64,000 nucleotides of DNA from Hondaea fermentalgiana (lineage: Eukaryota; Sar; Bigyra; Thraustochytrida; Thraustochytriidae), in the NCBI GenBank assembly GCA_014084085.1, contig NPFB01000107.1, positions 68,289 to 132,288 on the forward strand, read 5' to 3'. Below, piece after piece: positions 55,608 through 64,000 of this stretch. Below the pieces are notes generated by a model that saw only the letters and a list, made by a program, of their open reading frames with translations, made no database searches and was not told where the DNA came from. Both the position numbers and the translations under genes were made by a program. Each line of letters begins with the position of its first letter. The first letter of the stretch is position 1.

Positions 55608-58600
55608 AAAACAGCAAATCGGAACTGCTGCGGATGTTCCTGAGCAGCTTGCGTTCTGGTTGCGAGAACAGGGTCTGCTTCCGTCAGAAGTGCCGAACGG
55701 CCCAGTATTAACCAGCGAAGTCAAAATCCTTCGATCTGGTATGGTGGCTGCGCAGGTCATTCAACAATGTCTTGGGCGAGAAATGCCGGACGCAATGGTT
55801 CTTGGCTCTGCAAGCCCCGCGGAAACATGGAGCGAGGTTCTCCGTATTGCCAGCGAGTACACCTTGGCAACCGAGGTAACAAGCCGTGACGACGTGACGA
55901 AGGAACTCGCTCGAGGAAATGTGCGTGTGTGCGTTGAAATCCTTATGCAGCTGCAGCAAATCCACCGTATTCTGATTGCAAACAAGGCACTCATGGACGA
56001 GCCGCCAATGATCGCCATCAGTGTCTCCGAGGCAGATATCAAGCGTCTGCATGCAGGGGCTGAGCCTGATGCGCTCGGGCTCTTCCTTATTGGGTCTCTT
56101 GCCAGCCGGGTCGGGGTGACCCTCGAGCAGGCAGCGGCTCTTTTTGACGGCTCCAATACTGGCTATCTTGCGCAGCTCCTACGGCTTGGGCCGCAGCATA
56201 ATATTCGACCCGTCTTTGATTGGGTCCATGAACTCTACGAAAGTCGCGAGCTTATCGCCGAGCTCGTGAAAACAGTCCCGGCAATTGATGACTGCACAGG
56301 ATTCTTCAGGGTGCTTGGCATCTTTCTTGTTGCCCCTGATGACGCCGTACGCGTCAAAGCGTGCACTCTGCTTGCAGAGATCGCGCAGCAAGTAGCCCAA
56401 GAAGTCAGAGAAGGCCCGCCACCAGGTGTGCATGAGCACGACAAACAACAAGTCTACCCGTGGGCTGCACACGAACTCAGCGATATGCTCTGGAACTTTT
56501 TGCGTTCTGGCTTTGGGCTTGCAGCCTTTATCAAGTGTTGGACAGAAGCGGGAGCTTGTCGACCGCTTCTCGCCGCGACCCTTGGGTCCGCAGCGTCGGC
56601 TGACTCTGGATCAGATCTTACCTCGTGGATTCGCGTTGACGTGCAGCAGGCGTTGCCGAACGCAGTGTCACTCATGACATTTATGCAAGAGCTACTCGAG
56701 AGTATCGATGAGCGCTCGCTCCCGCTGGGTGCAGAATTGGGCGAGCGTGACCTGCCACGACATCTCGCTGACTTTGCTATGCACTTTGCTGAACCTTGCC
56801 ACTGCAAACCCGTGCGTCAGGTCGCCGTCAGTCTTCTTTCTCAACTATGGGCGGTCTTTACGACGGAGCTTGAGCGCGACTCCGGCTTACCCAAACAAAT
56901 GCTCCTTACCATCAGCAAAGGATTCCGTGAAACCGGCTCGCGTGAGCTGCAACTGCATAGCTTGGCGGCTTGCTTTCGCCTATTGGAACGTTTTGCAGAG
57001 CGTCACCAGCCGTTTGCGCCGTTCTTGTACAAGACTCTCATCTTTGCGCTCATTGAGTTTCATCGCGACGAGAGTCTGCGAAGCTTTATTGTGCAACACA
57101 TGGCTGCTGCGCTGGAGCGAATGCCGTTTGCCCCCGTTGGCGTCTTGGTGCTTCCGCTCGTCAAGCAAATTACGCTCCAGGGATTTTCTGAGCTCGATCT
57201 CGCGTTCTTGCACGCGATTGCTCAACACCAGCGTCTCGGTGACAAGGAGGCGCTCAAGCTCGCAGAGCTTGCGGCTCGCATTGCCATCAACGACGAAGCG
57301 TACAGTCACCACGCTGCGGATCTTTTGCTGGCGCTCGTGCAGCGATTTGCACCCAGTCACCTTATGATCCGATTTGTGATTGGGCTCTTTGAGATTTGCG
57401 CCAGGCTGCTCGAGAGTCCAGAATCTACACCCGAAGAGGCCGTCCGGAAGGGCCTTCGTTTTGGCACGCTGTCAGCAATTTTGAGACTTGGAATTCCGCA
57501 CCTAAACGATCGTCTCCTCTCAGGCGTCGTGACGCGTCACGAGGTTCTCCACGGGCTCTTGGCCAACGCCAGTAAACCTCGCAAGCCGCCACGCAAACGC
57601 GCAAAGATGCACGTCGACACATCTCCGCCGGCAGAGGGGGTCGCGCCCAGTCTCGGATTCTACTCGCCATCGCCGCCCAGTGACCCGAGTCTGCGCGAAG
57701 GCTCTCCAAGCGGGTCGCTTGACCCTCAAGTCCCAGCGGGATCGCCACTCTCGCCTTTGTCGGTAGCTTCTGCCTTCGAGGCAGGCTCGCCAACCTCGTC
57801 GCACTCTGTCATGGCTCCGGTGCCGATCCCACAGCTCGACGAGTGGAGCGCTGCGGAGAGCGCGAGTGCGACTGGTCACGATGACGAGGGAAACTCTTTT
57901 ATGCCGAGTGTTCATGGCGCTACGTCCACTGCCGAGGCTCTTCGTGCGCAGCGAAAAACACTTCTTGCCTTACCTTCTTCGCCAGTCTCCGGGGCCAATC
58001 CTTTTGCCCAAGGGCAGCAGCAGCAACAGCAGCCACAGCAGCAGCGCCAAGTGCCCTCGCCATTTCCTGGGAGCGCGGACGAAGCACTTGCTGTTGACCC
58101 GAGCGCGCATCCATCACGACGAGTGCAAAATCAGCGTCAGCAGCAGCAGCAGCAGCAGCAGCAACACCAGCATCAGGGATTCGGGACTGGTCTCGCCAAA
58201 GCGAGACGCGCGCAAATGCGGCAGGAACAAAAGAAAAGCGCAAACACCGCGCGCCAGATCATCGAACGCGCGCTACCCCGATTTCCAGGCCTTGAGCACG
58301 CTTTCGCGGCGCTCGATGTCGCGGACTCGGGCTACGTGGACAAGGTCACCTTCCTCCGCGCCGTGAACTCGGACGAAGACAGCGTACCCAAGCGCGCCAT
58401 TCTCGCCTGCCCACATTCGCAGGCTCTGCGGGACCGCAAGGTTCAGGAGAAGGTTCGCAGGTTCAAGTCCCCACGCCAAGGCGCCGTTCGCAAGCGCGAC
58501 CTGGAGTCCGTGCTCGTGGAGCACTTCTGGGCAAAGGAAAAGGCGCGCGACCAAGAACGCAGGCCGATGCATGGTACCGGAAGGTCGGGGTCGAAGAAGA

Positions 58601-60912
58601 CGCTGCGGTCGTTGACGACCGGGGCGCAAACTCGCGCCTCGTACGCTGCGCTCCCAAGCGCGGCCGCTGAGGTGGTGCAACGCGACATTGAACGCTGCCG
58701 CCAAAGACGCGTAGCCGTGCAGGAAGCACAGCGTGCAAAGGCAGAAGAGGACCGCCGAAAACGTCGCGAGCGACGACGCCTGTTGCGCCAAAAATTTGAT
58801 CGCCGTATCCGCGAACGCCGCGCTCGAGACGAAGGTCCCAATTCGCAAGCACATGCCTCAGGACCCTCGCATAATGAAGAGGTGGAAGCTTTGACTCGAT
58901 TCGAGGATATCCTGCGAGCAGTCTTTCGACATGCCGTCGAACCGGGCACTGGACTCGGAGTTCACCTCGGCAAATCCTTTGACGAGATGCAAGCGCAACG
59001 CGGACTTCTCTCCGTGCAACATTGGCTGCGGCTGCTCAGGACATATCATTTGGTCCCGAATGTGATGAACCAGAACGAAGCCAAGGCTGCGTTTCACAAG
59101 GGCAAAACCAAGCCTGCTGTCGATGCAACATACGATGAATTTGTGCGTTCGCTGGCGTACTGCGCAGCTACGGTACCAGCATTCTGTATTGAGCCCGAGC
59201 CAGCACGCAGAGTTGGGGCCCTGCTCGCCTACCTTCGCGATTCAGCCATCAGGGATGCACCAAATCAGGTCAAGCTTGATCACGTGGACCCTGACCAAAA
59301 GAGAATCATCGTGTCGTGGGCCGACCTCGACGAGGTCCCAGAGTACCAGCACATCGTTCCCGAGGGTCTTGGTGGGTCTGAAGAAGCGGGAGGGCGTCAG
59401 GAGGCTGTAGCAGCAGCACTCGAGGTCATTGATGGAATTCTCGCCTCAACCTTTAACGTACATTTACTCATTCCTCTGCCTGTGCGGTCCGAGAATAAGC
59501 GGAGCGAGGTGCTCAAGGTCGTCGGGGAAAACAGCAAGGACTTTGTGCCAACAATCCCAGTGGACACTCGTCTCTATCCAGCAATGAAGATCAGCGGACA
59601 GCAGGAAGTTTTGCGCAAGCAACGGAAGGCCAAAGCCGCTCGAACTGGGTTTGGCACAACCTTGACGTTTGACAAAGAAGAACGCAATGCGCCACCGCGT
59701 GTAGTTGTCTCTGTATCCGAAGAACTCGACGAATCTGCCGCTGCAGGAAACGGAATCGGCGGTGACGGAGTCGACCCCTCATCTCCAGGGTGCAAGTCGG
59801 TGCGCGTGTATCATCCGCCTCTGAGCGAGAAGGAAAAGGCTTTTCTCGCTCGTGTCGAGGAGAAGGCCGCCGAATCAGAGTATCTGCAGCTGCGCAAGCA
59901 GGAGAAGACAGAAATTCGTCGCAAACGTGAAGAGGCCGAACGCCGTGCCGCAGATTTGAAGCAGCGAGAGTACATGCAGCGTCGAAGAGAGCAACTGCGG
60001 GGCATCGGCATGGCCCAAGCTGAGAAGCGAGCTGCCTTGAAAGCGAAGCAAGAGGCCGAGGTTGCCGCTCGGGCAGAGGCCGAGCGTGAGGCCGAGGAAC
60101 GCAAAGACAAGGCACGGCGCGCGCGTCAAGCGCAAAATCGCAAAATGCTGGAAAAGCACATTGCCGAAAAGCAGGCTCGCGCTGCTGAAGAGGAGCAGCA
60201 GCGTCTCGCAGAGGAGAAGGCTCACAAGAAGAAGGTCCGGGAGAAGTTCGAGGCCGTCCAGGAGAAACAAGCTCAGCAAGAGCGAACCGAAGCTGCTCTG
60301 CTCAAGGTCAGGCTGGAGCGCGAGATGAATGCCGCGTTGACTGCACAAAAGCGCGAGCTTCACACGGACAGGCGACGCATCGAGCTCACGGCCAAGAGCA
60401 AGGCGGCGGGAAAGCGAGCCGAGGAACAGCGTCTCGCCCAAGAGGTCCGACACGAACAGCGGCGAGCCGTGCAAGAAGAGCGTCGTAAAAAGGCGGCAGA
60501 AAAGCTCCAACAAGAAAAGGAGGCAGCGCTCGCCAAGGCGCGAGAGATCGAGGAAGAGACTCGACGGAAAAATGAAGAGGTGCAGGCAAGAATTAGTGAA
60601 AAGGTCAAGGAGCAGGAGCGAAGACGCTCGATCGCGAAAGAGCGACGTAAGAAGATCGACCGCGCAGTGGAGGGCTTCCAGGACGTCGCCAACAAGGAGC
60701 TTGCCGCAGTGGCCAGCAAGCTCGATGTGGACATTTCAGAATTGAAACCGGGGGTCGCCAAGCTCGGCGACGTGGACATGGCCGGAGACGAAGCGCTCTC
60801 TCCTAAAGCAAGCAACGCTAGCAACAGCCCTGCACGAGAAGGAACCACACCTGGCGACGAAGAAATCAATCAAGATCAAGATGAGGAAGAACAAAAACTC
60901 GTCGAAGCTTAA
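55324..60912 (+). CDS. Very large protein: CH-like domain, helical repeats, poly-Q, EF-hand-like motif and long coiled coil
   Basis: 1,862 aa from the ATG at 55324. The N-terminus is disordered, with a glutamine run at about 74-108. A calponin-homology-like segment follows (about 105-220: FWLREQGLLP... SPAETWSEVLRIASEYTL... ELARGNVRVCVEILMQL). Residues about 235-760 are alpha-helical repeats of HEAT/ARM kind. A Pro/Ser-rich linker includes two more glutamine runs (near 899 and 938). An EF-hand-like unit (LEHAFAALDVADSGYVDKVTF) lies near 1000. From about 1490 to 1800 there is a highly charged coiled coil rich in Glu, Arg, Lys and Ala. No known family is recognised as a whole. A ciliary or cytoskeletal role is inference from CH-like, HEAT and coiled-coil content and the neighbourhood. 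Confidence 0.8.
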
Positions 60913-60945
60913 ATTTTCAAAGTCGCCTGGGCGAATAAAAATGTG

Positions 60946-61953
60946 TCATAACCAGTTAAGATGAAACGTTGCGTGTTCGTTCTTGGCGTTTGCAAAAGGG
61001 CGGTGCTTGGTACGGAACTCTGCATCTGCAAGGGTCTTGGTGCCAGGTCGGACATTCGCCTCGCGAAAGAGTCGAGGGTCCATGGTTCGAGGCGCGCGCT
61101 CGACGACTTTGCTAAAAAGCGTGCGGAAGACGCTGCTGCAACGAATGTTTGATTTGGCGTCAATTTCAAAGTAAATAAGTCCTTGCGAACGCGCAAAGGC
61201 CTCGGCGCGGAGCTTGGAGACTTCTCGCGGACGTTCCATGCAGTTATCTTTATTCCCGATGAGAAAACGCACCGCATTGCCGAAGGGTTTCGCGGTAAGG
61301 TTGAGCCAGTCTTCAATGCTCGTAAAGGACGCCTCCGATGTGAGGTCAAAAAGATAAAAGACGGCAACCGCGCCCCCTGCAAGATGCACTGTACGCTGCT
61401 GCTCCTGTTTGTCCCCTGGACAGTCCCAAAAGACGAGACGATACGTTCGCTCGTCGAACTTATAATCGCGTGTCTTCATGCGAATGCAAGGACAGGTTTT
61501 AGATAATTGTTGCCGTGGCTCAAAGACTGTGACGGGTTTGCCCGATTTCTGCCGAAGTGTGGAATGCCAGTACCCCTCGATGGGTCCAGGCTTGCCATCA
61601 AAGTAATTTTCGGCATCGAGAAATGTGGATTTGCCCACTCCAGCATCACCCAGAATAGCTACTTTGATGAGGTAGTCGTAGCCGCTGACAGGAGGTTGCA
61701 GCAGTTGTAGATCGTTATCTGCGGCAAAAGAGCTTGCGGTATTCGTAGTACCCTCAGGACTTCGAAGCTGAAGCAAGCTGGCGCCGTGGAAGCTGCCTTG
61801 GAAACTTCCGTACGAAAGGCCGCCCGCAATTTTACCAACACTTCCGCCGCCGCTGCCACTGCTGTTATGCCCTGCGACTCCACTATTCCCAGGCGAGGCT
61901 GGCGTTGTTGGTGAGTTTGGCGACTTGAGCGCACGAAAATTCTTGACAGACAT
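60946..61953 (-). CDS. Rab-like small GTPase with N- and C-terminal extensions
   Basis: 335 aa from the ATG at 61953. Ras-superfamily G domain at about 95-290: G1 GDAGVGKST, G3 WDCPGDKQEQ, G4 GNKDN and a G5-like EIDAKSN. The N-terminal 90 residues are Ser/Gly-rich and disordered. The switch I/G2 region has an insertion (FLDAENYFDGKPGPIEGYW through CPCIRMKTRDY) longer than in Rab proteins. No C-terminal Cys for prenylation is seen, as in some RABL, Roc-type and ciliary GTPases. Its stop is only 33 bp from the stop of the giant gene on the other strand. The gene is divergent with the last gene. Specific function unknown. Confidence 0.85.
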   Translation of the reverse strand: MSVKNFRALKSPNSPTTPASPGNSGVAGHNSSGSGGGSVGKIAGGLSYGSFQGSFHGASLLQLRSPEGTTNTASSFAADNDLQLLQPPVSGYDYLIKVAILGDAGVGKSTFLDAENYFDGKPGPIEGYWHSTLRQKSGKPVTVFEPRQQLSKTCPCIRMKTRDYKFDERTYRLVFWDCPGDKQEQQRTVHLAGGAVAVFYLFDLTSEASFTSIEDWLNLTAKPFGNAVRFLIGNKDNCMERPREVSKLRAEAFARSQGLIYFEIDAKSNIRCSSVFRTLFSKVVERAPRTMDPRLFREANVRPGTKTLADAEFRTKHRPFANAKNEHATFHLNWL

Positions 61954-62336
61954 TTTGCCTTATCAATCCCTCCTCCTTTTCCTCTTTCTCTTCGACGCGC
62001 TGCCCTCTCTGCTCGTCAAGCTCGCGTCCGTGCGCGCGCGTGCGCGCACGGCCCTACGTAGGCCTGCGCTTTTCAGCCCTCGTCGCCGCGAAGGAAAAAC
62101 TTTCGCTCCGCTCTCGCGCTCTAGATGCACCGTCTCTGCTCTGTCTCGCTGTGTCTCTCACAGCGAGGATCTCCAAAACGGTGTGTACTGTGTTGTGGCA
62201 CTACTTTGCGTGAACGGATACAATGCAAAGGTGGTGGTGGGTAATGTCCGCAGACTCGGAGCAGGGCGCGAGGTCTGATTGAAGCGTTCGCCCTTGCGTG
62301 CGCGCGCGCGCGCGGGCACGCACGCGTGTACGAAAG
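61954..62336. promoter_or_regulatory. Divergent promoter GTPase and RPxSARP gene
   Basis: 383 bp with alternating purine/pyrimidine (GCGCGCGTGCGCGCACG) runs at about 62033-62050 and 62298-62326. The rest is CT-rich near the GTPase ATG. Confidence 0.5.
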
Positions 62337-64000
62337 ATGATGCAGGCGCTAGACCTGCCGGAGGACCTGAGCTCGATCAGCAGCGACGAAGAGACGCGTG
62401 ACGAGGACGAAGACTCGGGGCTAAGCGACGTTGATGCAAACCTTATTGAAGATGATCTCTCGTACGGATCGGACTCGTTCGAGGATGAGATTAATCGTGT
62501 AATCGAGGCAGATGCTGCGAAGCGACCGCAAAGTGCACGGCCTGGCTCTGCGCGCCCAGCGTCGGCTCGACCTGGCGGCTCGAGGCCTCGCGAGCTCAAT
62601 GCACAGGCCAAAAACACAGAGCCTCGTGCACCTTTGTCAGCGCAGAGAGAGGAGGAGCAGGCGAATCCGGACGCGGGACCGGAACAAGATGACGATGACC
62701 TCCAGGACGCCGACGCGTCAGCGTCATCGAGGGACAAGACATTACCGGCCAAGAAGGTCTCTGCGCGATCCAGTGAAGTTGCCGAGGCGCCGCCAAAGCT
62801 CAAGAAACTCGACACAAGTCGGATTAAGGTGGAGACGATGGATGTAAATGCTTTGCAAAAACCTCGGCCACATACTGCACGCGCAAGTGGTGGGTCACCT
62901 CGGAAACGCTTTGTCTTCCAGCGTGCCAGTGGCGGAACGCATACACCCCGACGTCCAAGACCGGGCACTGCGCAGCCGCATCGATCTTCCCGGTCCGAAG
63001 GTCAGCATGGGTCCAAGTCCAGAGGTGGCCATTCCTCACACCGCAAAATTCGTATGCGTTCGCCATCGCCGTCCCAAGGCGTTTCGCCGCGACCCCGCAC
63101 TGCCACCATCGGTGGAAGGGAACCCACGGACGCAATGCTTCGCACTGACAAGAGGAATGCACAATTATTAGCTGAGAACTTGCTCCTCAAGGCAGAGGTG
63201 GAGCGTCTGAAAAAGTCGCAGGAAAACGAGAGCAAACCTGCACACTCTATTCCACAGCCGAGTTCGGAATGGGCGCTGGAAGTCCCCATCCGTAGCTGGC
63301 CACAGTCGGGCATTGTACGGCCAAGTACTGCGCGAAAGTTCATTCTGAGTGAGTCAATGACATCCGATGAGCGTACAGAACTTGCTCGGCAGTTTAGTCG
63401 GGCGGGAAAGGCCTCGCGAAAGGAAGAACTGAAACGCCGAGAGGCCTCATGGGATTCCACAACGACAGTGCCTCGGAACCTTTTATCTCAATATATTCCA
63501 GTGCAAACACCGCGGCCTCGCCTGCGTGCAAGCACCCCGAAATTGGGTCCAGAGCTGCATAATGGTCGTCTCGCGTCCGCTGCGTTTCTGACGAGGTCAC
63601 CACGTGAGCAGCAACACCAACACCAACAGCACCGCCAGCAGCAAAAGCAGAAACAGCAAAAGCAGAAACAGCAACGACACCAAGAGCGCTCTGTCACGGC
63701 AGGGACCGGGCGCAAGGAATTTGTGAAAATCGCAAAGAAACGAAGCAAGAGGGGGAAGAAGAAAATTTTGCCACAAGAAGCAGCGAACACTTCGCATACT
63801 GAAAATACCTCGCGGGGATTACGACCAGCTTACCTGGAGTCCAGCACCGGAGAAAAGGTGAGCGCGAACGAGGACGACGACCACGACAGGCCGATGGACT
63901 GGACGCAGGCGCCACTTTTTCTCGAAAGCACCGAACGACTTCGGGCAGCCAATAGGGATATGTCGCAGATGGACATTCTCCTCCAAGCGATCGACGATCC
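62337..64000 (+). CDS. Disordered protein with RPxSARP motifs, 3' end outside the window
   Basis: At least 554 codons from the ATG at 62337 (another at 62340), open to the window edge, so the protein is partial. An acidic N-terminus (EDLSSISSDEETRDEDEDSG) is followed by RPQSARPGSARPASARPGG, a motif set common in flagellar and microtubule-associated proteins of protists. It then has basic Ser/Arg/Pro-rich stretches, a short coiled coil (NAQLLAENLLLKAEVERLKK), another STARKF/RPSTA block, a Gln/His/Lys-rich run (63609-63690) and a Lys-rich basic patch. No enzyme domain is visible in this part. A cytoskeletal or ciliary role is inference. Confidence 0.8.
   Translation, partial: MMQALDLPEDLSSISSDEETRDEDEDSGLSDVDANLIEDDLSYGSDSFEDEINRVIEADAAKRPQSARPGSARPASARPGGSRPRELNAQAKNTEPRAPLSAQREEEQANPDAGPEQDDDDLQDADASASSRDKTLPAKKVSARSSEVAEAPPKLKKLDTSRIKVETMDVNALQKPRPHTARASGGSPRKRFVFQRASGGTHTPRRPRPGTAQPHRSSRSEGQHGSKSRGGHSSHRKIRMRSPSPSQGVSPRPRTATIGGREPTDAMLRTDKRNAQLLAENLLLKAEVERLKKSQENESKPAHSIPQPSSEWALEVPIRSWPQSGIVRPSTARKFILSESMTSDERTELARQFSRAGKASRKEELKRREASWDSTTTVPRNLLSQYIPVQTPRPRLRASTPKLGPELHNGRLASAAFLTRSPREQQHQHQQHRQQQKQKQQKQKQQRHQERSVTAGTGRKEFVKIAKKRSKRGKKKILPQEAANTSHTENTSRGLRPAYLESSTGEKVSANEDDDHDRPMDWTQAPLFLESTERLRAANRDMSQMDILLQAIDD

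Noticed and set aside
1..64000. CRISPR array, prophage or bacterial operon
   Set aside because: Introns, nuclear tRNA introns and eukaryote-specific proteins make a bacterial or archaeal origin unlikely, and no spaced direct-repeat array is visible.

Overview
This is a GC-rich eukaryotic nuclear segment with about 22 protein genes, two tRNA genes and one 100-N assembly gap. Most genes are single long exons. Only two have introns I can support: the proteasome beta-2 gene has two and the C2/EF-hand gene has one, all GT-AG. The mix of compact intron-poor genes, glutamine and alanine runs, cilium-type proteins (CEP104 and others) and GC-rich promoters with tetranucleotide microsatellites suggests a flagellate stramenopile. 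A thraustochytrid (Labyrinthulomycetes) is my best guess. That placement is inference; no marker gene in the window proves it.

Layout. 0-5 kb: repeat-rich DNA, a small hypothetical gene whose repeat continues past its TAG stop, then TIM50 (minus). 5-12 kb: CEP104 (plus), the RNA polymerase III subunit RPC11 (minus) and a TatD-family nuclease (plus), then a GT1/GT28 glycosyltransferase (minus) whose 5' end is tandemly duplicated. 12.6-16.4 kb: three paralogous LURP-one/scramblase-fold-like proteins that share a conserved N-terminal leader. 16.7-22.1 kb: an ABC half-transporter and an FTR1-type iron permease, both minus. 22-26.4 kb: a gene-poor, microsatellite-rich stretch with two tandem intron-containing tRNA-Ser(GCT) genes. 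26.4-30.5 kb: a Cu(I) P1B-ATPase with four unusual CxxxC metal-binding-like repeats. 30.5-33.4 kb: mostly unexplained, with short uncertain reading frames. 33.4-39.3 kb: an FKBP-TPR membrane protein with a cysteine-rich tail, queuine tRNA-ribosyltransferase (minus), the gap, and a sugar-phosphate/nucleotide-sugar transporter (plus). 39.8-43.8 kb: proteasome beta-2, then an L-type lectin/PSI/7-TM protein. 44.4-55 kb: a proline-rich C2/EF-hand protein (minus), a coiled-coil/LRR protein, a C2HC zinc-finger protein, and a membrane-anchored JmjC/cupin-8 protein (minus). 55-64 kb: a 1,862-residue CH-like/helical-repeat/coiled-coil protein, a Rab-like GTPase (minus), and an open-ended gene with RPxSARP motifs that leaves the window.

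Strands alternate so that many genes form divergent pairs with a shared promoter and convergent pairs with very short 3' gaps (33 and 84 bp). There is no operon-like pathway. Recognisable themes are metal handling (FTR1 and the Cu-ATPase), cilium/basal-body proteins (CEP104, C2HC zinc finger, the CH-like giant, the RPxSARP protein) and housekeeping (TIM50, RPC11, TGT, PSMB7).
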